From contig JAEYXX010000125.1 in NCBI GenBank assembly GCA_023431055.1, forward strand, positions 1-12,508: DNA of 12,508 nucleotides. Direction: 5' to 3'. Below are positions 8,485 through 12,508 of the stretch, piece after piece. Made by a program: the position numbers and the translations under genes. Each line of letters opens with the position of its first letter. Within the stretch, counting starts at the first letter, position 1. Below the pieces are notes generated by a model that saw nothing but the letters and a program-made list of their open reading frames with translations, was not told the origin of the DNA and did no database searches. Source of the stretch: Pseudomonadota bacterium (GTDB lineage: Bacteria; Pseudomonadota; Gammaproteobacteria; Pseudomonadales; Pseudomonadaceae).

Positions 8485-8820
8485 ATGCCATCGTCAGAAC
8501 GAAAATACTCAAGCATCGAGCGCGAACTGATCCGCACCCTGACCCTGGCCTGTGAAACGGCGAAAAGCGAAATCGTCGGCTTCCAGTGGCTGACCCATGA
8601 TGTCGACTACGAGCGGTTTCCGCAGAGCTTGCGCGTGACCTGGATGTTCGACAGCGAGGCGAGCAGGGCACGTGCACTCGCCAGCCCGGACAAGGCGCGA
8701 ATGCTGGAACTGACGCAGGCCGCTTTCGATGAAGTGGGCATCAGCGTTGCCAGCATCGCTGAACACGTGGCGTTTTCGGTCGAGCGGCAGGCAAGGGGCA
8801 CGCGTGGCCAAGGACATTGA
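8485..8820 (+). CDS. Conserved-looking hypothetical protein, 111 aa
   Basis: I do not recognise a domain. The 111-residue product begins MPSSERKYSSIE, is soluble, has no cysteine-rich site or signal peptide, and ends in a basic, glycine-rich tail (ARGTRGQGH) where it overlaps the next gene. The middle part (GFQWLTHDVDYERFPQSLRV) alternates hydrophobic and polar residues like a small alpha/beta fold. Codon use is high-GC like the neighbours, which supports a real gene. ATG 8485 is chosen over the in-frame 8431 because AGAAGAA lies upstream and the extra residues (MGASGNMAAQ...) look untranslated. It is divergent from the GNAT gene and coupled to the DUF1289 gene. Confidence 0.72.
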   Translation: MPSSERKYSSIERELIRTLTLACETAKSEIVGFQWLTHDVDYERFPQSLRVTWMFDSEASRARALASPDKARMLELTQAAFDEVGISVASIAEHVAFSVERQARGTRGQGH

Positions 8821-8995
8821 GAACCCCTGCGTGTCGCTGTGTCAGCTCAACAGCGAGCTGTGCGTCAGTTGCGGGCGCACGCGCGAGGAAATCCGCAAGT
8901 GGCGCGGCATGAAGCGCCCCGAGAAGATGGCCTGCGTGCAGAAGGCGGCGACGCGGGTGAAGGCGATTGCCAAGAAGAAAGGTAAAGGTCAGTAG
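8804..8995 (+). CDS. DUF1289 small cysteine-rich protein
   Basis: A 63-residue protein starting with GTG, with AAGGGG just upstream. It matches the DUF1289 pattern: PCVSLCQLNSELCVSCGRT with cysteines at 9, 13, 20 and 23, then EEIRKW (W33) and a fifth cysteine at 44, followed by a lysine-rich tail (AIAKKKGKGQ). The cysteine spacing suggests a metal site, zinc or Fe-S; function is unknown for the family. The start overlaps the end of the 111-aa gene by 17 bp, pointing to translational coupling in a two-gene operon. Homology starts immediately at the GTG, so an earlier in-frame ATG at 8729 is unlikely to be used. Confidence 0.85.
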   Translation: MAKDIENPCVSLCQLNSELCVSCGRTREEIRKWRGMKRPEKMACVQKAATRVKAIAKKKGKGQ

Positions 8996-9021
8996 GGTGG
9001 ATGACGCTTTTTTCATCCGCC
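8996..9021 (+). terminator. Hairpin directly after the DUF1289 stop codon
   Basis: GGTGGATGA (8996-9004) pairs with TCATCCGCC (9013-9021), with one wobble; the loop holds a T6 run. It starts at the base after the TAG stop. It may act as a terminator, but it also belongs to a hairpin family that recurs at 10848 and, degenerate, at 11103, so it is as much a repeat as a terminator. Confidence 0.5.
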
Positions 9022-9084
9022 ATTGCGATGGTAGCCGGCTCACTTCCCTTCGGCGTGAACCCGCCGCTTCTACGTTGTTGCTGA

Positions 9085-9133
9085 TACCGGTTCCGCTCTT
9101 ACAGCGGCTCACTTTTGGCAGACGCCCGGATGG
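9085..9133 (+). repeat. 49-bp dispersed repeat, copy 1
   Basis: It runs from TACCGGTTCCGC to ACGCCCGGATGG and matches 11059-11107 in the same orientation with no gaps and about 41 of 49 identities. It overlaps the left arm of a 9-bp hairpin, ACTTTTGGC (9111-9119) with GCCAAAAGT (9142-9150). Confidence 0.75.
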
Positions 9134-9150
9134 CCGGCCCCGCCAAAAGT
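9111..9150. repeat. Inverted repeat ACTTTTGGC/GCCAAAAGT
   Basis: Perfect 9-bp arms enclose a 22-bp GC-rich loop that contains GGCCGGCC. The form resembles intergenic hairpins I remember from pseudomonads; its role is unknown. Confidence 0.6.
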
Positions 9151-9217
9151 AAGCAAAAGGTCTTGCCCCTACCATCCGGCCCGACTTCGTCGGGTTGATT
9201 CGCTGCGCTCACCCTGC

Positions 9218-9256
9218 GGGCCAGCCTGCGGCTGTTACTCCGCTTCGCTACGTTTC
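9218..9256 (-). repeat. 39-bp repeat, inverted copy (pairs with 9715-9753)
   Basis: The sequence from GGGCCAGCCTGCGG to CTACGTTTC is the exact reverse complement of 9715-9753, 39 of 39 positions. The same core recurs with changes at 9384-9422 and 9859-9897. Confidence 0.9.
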
Positions 9257-9360
9257 CTCGCTCCATCATTGTTCCAGGGGCCCGACCGTATGCGGCCCAC
9301 CGACGAAGGGCCATCCCTGGCCCATCGCGGCTCTCGCGGCATCCATGCCGCCTTAACCCC

Positions 9361-9422
9361 TTGACTCGCTTCGCTCGCCCTCCGGGCCAGCCTGCGGCTG
9401 TTACTTCGCTGCGCTTCGTTTC
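9361..9422 (-). repeat. 62-bp repeat, inverted copy (pairs with 9859-9920)
   Basis: It is the reverse complement of 9859-9920 with about 58 of 62 identities. It contains the 39-bp core plus an extension with GCGAGCGAAGCGAGTCAA when read on the minus strand. Confidence 0.85.
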
Positions 9423-9550
9423 ACAACGATTCCACTCGGCCTCCTGACGGGGCATTTGGCGTCGTCTGTGAGATCTGTGTTCCAACACTAAAGAGCTAGA
9501 GCATCGCGGCAGCGACACGATGCTTTCGGGATGTTCTGAAATGTCATTTA

Positions 9551-9622
9551 TCGTCACTCCCGCGAAGGCGGGAGCCCAGGACGCTCGCAGGTTCTGGATT
9601 CCCGCCTTCGCGAGAATGACGA
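9551..9622. mobile_element. 72-bp palindromic element with 23-bp terminal inverted repeats (MITE-like)
   Basis: The ends TCGTCACTCCCGCGAAGGC... (9551-9573) and ...GCCTTCGCGAGAATGACGA (9600-9622) are inverted copies matching at 21 of 23 positions, around a 26-bp centre. It has no coding capacity. I recognise it as the widespread proteobacterial intergenic repeat that yields spurious VILAKAGIQ-type peptides when translated. No clear target-site duplication flanks it. It sits between the inverted and direct copies of the 39/62-bp repeats. Confidence 0.75.
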
Positions 9623-9714
9623 CTTTTTCAGGGTTTCCTTGGCTCTGCTTTTTCTTTTGATTTACCTGCACCGTCAGGCCAGGCGACTCGGTCACCGAAT
9701 CCCGTCAGGAGGCC

Positions 9715-9753
9715 GAAACGTAGCGAAGCGGAGTAACAGCCGCAGGCTGGCCC
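9715..9753 (+). repeat. 39-bp repeat, direct copy
   Basis: It runs GAAACGTAGCGAAGCGGAG to GCTGGCCC and is a perfect inverted match to 9218-9256. It lies 105 bp upstream of the related copy at 9859. Confidence 0.9.
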
Positions 9754-9858
9754 ACCGTGACGACCCTCGGAATAGCGCCGGAGCGAGGGGAGTTTCGCGC
9801 AGCGAAACCCGGATGCCGGGCGCGCTTTCTCTTTGGTTACTTTCTGCGCGAGTAAAGA

Positions 9859-9920
9859 GAAACGGAGCGAAGCGGAGTAACAGCCGCAGGCTGGCCCGAA
9901 GGGCGAGCGAAGCGAGTCAA
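9859..9920 (+). repeat. 62-bp repeat, direct copy
   Basis: It contains the 39-bp core (9859-9897, with about one change from 9715-9753) and an extension ending GCGAAGCGAGTCAA. It is an inverted partner of 9361-9422. A near-palindrome, GCGAGTCA AG TGACTCGC, straddles its right end at 9912-9929. Confidence 0.85.
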
Positions 9921-10025
9921 GTGACTCGCCGTAAGGGCGAAACCAGTAGAGGAGGGTGACGTAGAAAATAAATCTGACGCAGGGCCGGCTAATGGGTGTC
10001 ACCTTTCTTGCGTGTCCTCAATTAC

Positions 10026-10802
10026 CTATTTTACGAATAGCTCACTTGAACAGCCGTGATATTCTGCTCTTGTAAAATATTCTTTAGCTTTTACTCTGTC
10101 GCGTACTTGCATATATGTTGCTAGGAGGTAGTAGCCTTCTGCTCTTGTTTCTTCCAGCGTCATCAGTGGAGGAGTAAGTGCTTGTATTTTTTGCAATGGT
10201 GTTAATTGATCTAGTGTGCTGTAAATTTCTTTAAAGTCTTGTCCATAACACAGAGGGTGTGAAAATCCTTTCAGTGGATAAAAGGTGGCATAATGGTCTT
10301 CGCTGACGAGGTTTTTTTCCAGTTGTGTATGTGTCTTTTCCGTAGCCTTTATAATGGCCAGAAAGTCCTTGGCATCGCCTGTGCTTGAACAATAACTGGC
10401 TGCGCCGACTGCTGCTGCCAGTAAACCGTTCTTCGCTGCCTGTTTCAGTAATGTGCAGACCTCTGTTTTTATGCTGGCACGCTTCTCTGTATTGCGAAGC
10501 GCTTGTTCCGTAAGGGCTTGAGCATAGAGAAACTGAGCCGGCGGGAATCCAAGGTCGGAGGAAGTCTTCAATTTTTCATTGTATTGGGGCGCGTATTCCA
10601 GCAGTGATGAGCGAATGGCCTGTTTCTTCTCAGGGGCTTGGGCGTTACTACCATCTTCCTCATATTGCTCCATCAGGCTGATAACCTTGTCGCGGATATC
10701 GATTGCTGCTAGGTATTCTTTTTCTCCTGGTTGGCCACTAGCATGGATGCATGTGCTGGCTAATAAGCTAATCAATAATAAAAAGTGAATGACTATCTTC
10801 AT
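10026..10802 (-). CDS. Secreted hypothetical protein with Sel1-like repeat features, 258 aa
   Basis: The product starts with a clear Sec signal peptide (MKIVIHFLLLISLLASTCIHA, cleaved near residue 21) and has no further membrane segment, so it should be periplasmic or exported. Residues 82-138 (LGFPPAQFLYAQAL ... LLKQAAKNGLLAAAVGAASYC) and 221-251 (AEGYYLLATYMQVRD ... AKEYFTRAEYHGC) have the helix-turn-helix pattern of Sel1-like/TPR repeats, which serve protein binding. Four cysteines remain after cleavage (116, 138, 185, 251), so disulfides are possible. Codon use is much more AT-rich than in the flanking core genes, suggesting acquisition. ATG 10802 is chosen because the signal peptide starts there; an in-frame ATG at 10949 would bury it. 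No Shine-Dalgarno sequence is visible (CCGCCGCCC precedes the ATG). Specific function unknown. Confidence 0.75.
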   Translation of the reverse strand: MKIVIHFLLLISLLASTCIHASGQPGEKEYLAAIDIRDKVISLMEQYEEDGSNAQAPEKKQAIRSSLLEYAPQYNEKLKTSSDLGFPPAQFLYAQALTEQALRNTEKRASIKTEVCTLLKQAAKNGLLAAAVGAASYCSSTGDAKDFLAIIKATEKTHTQLEKNLVSEDHYATFYPLKGFSHPLCYGQDFKEIYSTLDQLTPLQKIQALTPPLMTLEETRAEGYYLLATYMQVRDRVKAKEYFTRAEYHGCSSELFVK

Positions 10803-10818
10803 GGGCGGCGGTTTGCAA

Positions 10819-10847
10819 ATTATCTGTGCTGTTTGGTCGTAAGTCAC
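10819..10847 (-). promoter_or_regulatory. Sigma-70-like promoter of the Sel1-like gene
   Basis: On the minus strand GTGACT (10847-10842, 4 of 6) and GATAAT (10824-10819, 5 of 6) are separated by 17 bp. Transcription would begin near 10812, only about 10 bases before the ATG, so the mRNA would be nearly leaderless. That agrees with the missing Shine-Dalgarno sequence. Confidence 0.42.
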
Positions 10848-10873
10848 GGTGGACAAGCTTCGCGTTGTCCACC
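10848..10873. repeat. Perfect 9-bp stem-loop GGTGGACAA/TTGTCCACC
   Basis: The arms 10848-10856 and 10865-10873 pair fully around the 8-nt loop GCTTCGCG. It has the same design as the hairpin after DUF1289 (GGTGGATGA/TCATCCGCC), a short intergenic palindrome family. It abuts the -35 of the predicted promoter. Confidence 0.7.
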
Positions 10874-11028
10874 CTGCGCGGCTGAGATTTCGCATTGAGT
10901 CTGAAGAGTTAGTGCTCTCTTCGGATTTCAATTTTCTCTTGGATTGCATGAACTACCTTAGGATCTCTGATTTTGTACAAAGTACTCCGTTGGATCTGGC
11001 ATTGGACGACGCAGAGTGTCGACGGCTG

Positions 11029-11053
11029 CGTTCCCATGCGGAGCGTGGGAACG
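11029..11053. repeat. Stem-loop CGTTCCCATGC/GCGTGGGAACG
   Basis: The 11-bp arms (one G-T wobble) enclose the 3-nt loop GGA. It resembles the GTTCCCACGC...GCGTGGGAAC palindromes that I recall as common between Pseudomonas genes. It lies 5 bp before the 49-bp repeat copy. Confidence 0.7.
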
Positions 11054-11058
11054 ATCAG

Positions 11059-11107
11059 TACCGGTTCTGCCCTTACGGCGGGTCACTTCTAGTAAACGCC
11101 CGGATGG
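11059..11107 (+). repeat. 49-bp dispersed repeat, copy 2
   Basis: It is an ungapped match to 9085-9133 with about 41 of 49 identities, same orientation, 1,974 bp away. It is followed by a decayed hairpin (GATGGATGA at 11103-11111 against TCAACCACC at 11120-11128) related to the one at 8996. Confidence 0.75.
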
Positions 11108-11153
11108 ATGATTTTTTCTTCAACCACCACGACGGTAGTTCGTGCTGCCTACT

Positions 11154-11918
11154 CTATGCATTTATGAGCTTAATGGCATTAGCTATTAGTTCTGGAGGGT
11201 AAGCTCTGTGTTCCTCTCCGTTACGATAAATCTTGCGTGAGGGTGCACCTTGCTCAAGTCGAAGCTTAGTGCACATGGCTCTTAGGTGTTGTTGGTCAAT
11301 TTCTACACTGTTGACATCACAGTATTCGTGTACTTCTATAAGTTCGTCAGTGGTTGATGAAGAAGTTATGTAGTCTATCTTTTCGTTTAAGTCATTAAGT
11401 TGGCGCTCTGTTCTGTCAAAGCGAAGTTTTGTTTCTAATGCTAGTTTTTCTCTTTCCTGTATTTCTCGGATAAGAATATTCGTATGTTGAGCTAGCGTCT
11501 GTGCAAGCGACATCAGGTCAGAGCTTTCTGCTCTTAAAGGTGCAGGATAGGTTCCATATTTTCGGATGGAGGGTATTACTTCGTGAAAAATCCATCGCTG
11601 AAATTTTTTGCTAGCAGGTGTACTGTCCCTGGAGATTATTCTGTAAAGGCCCGGTTCGGTGATGAACGGTTCTTTTCTTGAGGACTCACTATCACCTTGG
11701 GCAGGGAAGTATTCACATTCGTCTTCGTCCAATATGCCCAATTGTGCCTTGACTATTGAGGCAAAGCTGCTGGAGTGACCTTCTATACTCTTATTCGAAG
11801 AGACTAAGGTTGTTACTACATCCTCCAGTGAAACATAAAGCTTCTCGTTGATGTAGAGGGTTCTTATTTTTGAGACGCCATGATCAGCATGATAGTCAAG
11901 CAAGAGTGGGGTGTTCAT
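11154..11918 (-). CDS. BRO-N domain protein (phage antirepressor-like), 254 aa
   Basis: Residues of about 15-123 form a BRO-N domain: LYINEKLYVSLEDVV, then the typical EPFITEPGLYRIISRD, and FQRWIFHEVIPSIRKYGTY, the family's most conserved block. BRO-N is a DNA-binding domain common in phage antirepressors and in viral BRO proteins. Residues of about 150-185 are rich in charged heptad-like residues (REIQEREKLALETKLRF), a likely coiled coil. The C-terminal 65 residues (HEYCDVNSVEI ... PPELIANAIKLI) form a small domain I cannot name. ATG 11918 has AGAGAG upstream. Base use is AT-rich relative to nrdB and to the genes before 9000, so it looks horizontally acquired. No other phage gene is in view. 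Its start lies 21 bp past the nrdB terminator stem, so its promoter must overlap that terminator or lie before it. Confidence 0.82.
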   Translation of the reverse strand: MNTPLLLDYHADHGVSKIRTLYINEKLYVSLEDVVTTLVSSNKSIEGHSSSFASIVKAQLGILDEDECEYFPAQGDSESSRKEPFITEPGLYRIISRDSTPASKKFQRWIFHEVIPSIRKYGTYPAPLRAESSDLMSLAQTLAQHTNILIREIQEREKLALETKLRFDRTERQLNDLNEKIDYITSSSTTDELIEVHEYCDVNSVEIDQQHLRAMCTKLRLEQGAPSRKIYRNGEEHRAYPPELIANAIKLINA

Positions 11919-11936
11919 TGTTTAACTCTCTAAATA

Positions 11937-11966
11937 AAAAGCCCCGCACTAGGCGGGGCTTCAAGT
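11937..11966 (-). terminator. Strong rho-independent terminator downstream of nrdB
   Basis: On the minus strand AAGCCCCGC, loop CTAGT and GCGGGGCTT form a 9-bp GC-rich stem, followed directly by TTTTTATTTAG. It should stop the nrdAB transcript before the BRO-N gene. On the plus strand the hairpin is followed by CAAGTTTTT, so it could also work in that direction. Confidence 0.85.
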
Positions 11967-11967
11967 T

Positions 11968-12034
11968 TTTACTCGCTACCCCAAACATCCATTTCAGGTA
12001 AAGCGCTCTTAATCTCTTTGGTGAGTAAGCTGGA
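11968..12034 (-). other. In-frame coding-like remnant between the nrdB stop and its terminator
   Basis: Directly after the nrdB TGA the same frame continues for 21 codons to a TAA, and translates to SSLLT then KEIKSALPEMDVWGSE. The terminator stem begins about 6 bases after that TAA. The spacing of stop codon then terminator looks like the real end of a gene. It may be a leftover of a lost gene whose 3' end was joined here, or chance. I found no start codon or ribosome-binding site for it. Confidence 0.35.
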
Positions 12035-12508
12035 TCAATCCCAGCTCAACGCCCCACCAGTCTGATACTCGATCACTCGGGTCTCGAAGAAGTTCTTCTC
12101 CTTCTTCAGGTCCATGATCTCGCTCATCCACGGGAAGGGGTTGGTGGTGCCCGGGTACTCTTCCTTCAGGCCGATCTGGGTCAGGCGGCGGTTGGCGATG
12201 AATTTGAGGTAGTCCTCCATCATCGCGGCGTTCATGCCCAGTACGCCGCGCGGCATGGTGTCACGCGCGTATTCGATCTCCAGCTGGGTGCCCTGCAGGA
12301 TCATCTGGGTCGCTTCGTCCTTCATCTGGGCATCCCACAGGTGCGGGTTCTCGATCTTGATCTGGTTGATCACGTCGATGCCGAAGTTCAGGTGCATGGA
12401 CTCGTCACGCAGGATGTACTGGAACTGCTCGGCGGTGCCGGTCATCTTGTTGCGGCGGCCCATGGAGAGGATCTGGGTGAAGCCGCAGTAGAAGAAGATG
12501 CCTTCCAG
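12035..12508 (-). CDS. nrdB: Class Ia ribonucleoside-diphosphate reductase beta subunit, C-terminal part
   Basis: NrdB carries the diiron-tyrosyl radical that NrdA uses to reduce ribonucleoside diphosphates to deoxyribonucleotides. The window holds the last 157 residues; the start lies beyond the right edge (Pseudomonas NrdB is about 415 aa). The fragment opens with LEGIFFY, whose glutamate corresponds to iron ligand E204 of the E. coli enzyme. RDESMH (34-39) carries the ligands equivalent to E238 and H241. [18 protein letters not shown] and [20 protein letters not shown] follow; the flexible tail is the part that docks on NrdA. High-GC codon use contrasts with the BRO-N gene next to it. From Pseudomonas gene order, nrdA is expected further right, upstream of nrdB. 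Confidence 0.95.
   Translation of the reverse strand: MEGIFFYCGFTQILSMGRRNKMTGTAEQFQYILRDESMHLNFGIDVINQIKIENPHLWDAQMKDEATQMILQGTQLEIEYARDTMPRGVLGMNAAMMEDYLKFIANRRLTQIGLKEEYPGTTNPFPWMSEIMDLKKEKNFFETRVIEYQTGGALSWD

Larger units (their letters stand above)
9022..10025. other. Non-coding repeat mosaic, about 1 kb
   Basis: No convincing gene lies here. Several frames stay open on both strands, but their peptides are low-complexity translations of repeats (for example NVAKRSNSRRLA appears three times, and ILAKAGIQNLRASWAPAFAG comes from the 72-bp palindrome). The stretch is dense in AGCGAAGCG-type motifs and short hairpins. These include GTTTCGC/GCGAAAC near 9790-9807 and GCGAGTCA/TGACTCGC at 9912-9929. 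Its last 60 bp, before the Sel1-like gene end, show nothing I can name. Individual repeats are listed separately. Confidence 0.75.
10803..11153. other. Intergenic region with hairpins and a promoter
   Basis: This 351-bp gap separates the Sel1-like gene from the BRO-N gene. It holds a promoter-like pair, two stem-loops and the second copy of the 49-bp repeat (each listed). The middle, 10874-11028, has nothing I can name. A plus-strand frame open from 10849 reads across the hairpins and repeat and looks non-coding. Confidence 0.6.

Noticed and set aside
9218..9960. CRISPR array suggested by the repeated 39-bp core
   Set aside because: Copies lie in both orientations, only four exist, the spacing is over 100 bp and no cas gene is present.
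9099..10002. Minus- and plus-strand frames in the repeat mosaic
   Set aside because: The peptides repeat NVAKRSNSRRLA and an ILAKAGIQ-type string, which are translations of the nucleotide repeats. No ribosome-binding site or domain was found.
10849..11202. Plus-strand 117-codon frame between the Sel1-like and BRO-N genes
   Set aside because: It reads through two palindromes and the 49-bp repeat, has no ribosome-binding site, and ends inside the BRO-N gene on the other strand.

Overview
The window looks like a chromosomal segment of a gamma-proteobacterium of the Pseudomonas group. The evidence is the high-GC coding style, a PAS-PAS soluble chemoreceptor, an HDOD gene, a DUF1289 gene, a Pseudomonas-type nrdB, and intergenic palindromes of kinds I remember from pseudomonads. 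The species is not resolvable by eye; a P. mendocina/oleovorans/alcaligenes-like strain is my guess.

Layout. (1) Positions 1-1153, minus: the first 384 residues of RlhA, the 23S rRNA C2501 hydroxylase. It is divergent from a UPF0149/SEC-C protein (1300-1944, plus). (2) Positions 2002-4316, minus: an HDOD signalling gene broken by three separate frame errors, preceded on the same strand by a soluble two-PAS methyl-accepting chemotaxis protein. (3) Positions 4479-7490, plus: a SAM-dependent methyltransferase, then an orphan TonB-dependent siderophore receptor behind a good Fur-box candidate. It is closed by a hairpin terminator. (4) Positions 7644-8339, minus: a GNAT acetyltransferase. Divergent from it, 8485-8995 (plus) holds an unknown 111-aa protein overlapped by a small DUF1289 four-cysteine protein. 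(5) Positions 8996-11940: an accessory stretch. It opens with about 1 kb of non-coding repeat mosaic: a 72-bp inverted-repeat element, a 39-bp sequence present twice as perfect inverted copies, a 62-bp inverted pair, and several hairpins. It continues with two AT-richer minus-strand genes, a secreted Sel1-like protein and a phage-type BRO-N protein. (6) Positions 12035-12508, minus: the C-terminal 157 residues of the class Ia ribonucleotide reductase beta subunit NrdB, followed by a strong terminator.

Most of the window is ordinary core gene content: RNA modification, iron uptake, taxis and dNTP synthesis. The less ordinary parts are the multiply frameshifted HDOD gene, where a lost 11-bp tandem-repeat copy beside a 20-bp palindrome explains one break, and the 9-12 kb accessory stretch. 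That stretch combines nested inverted repeats, a 49-bp direct repeat around the Sel1-like gene, a BRO-N gene starting 21 bp past the nrdB terminator hairpin, and an in-frame coding-like remnant between the nrdB stop and that terminator. I saw no CRISPR array, tRNA, rRNA, transposase or integrase.
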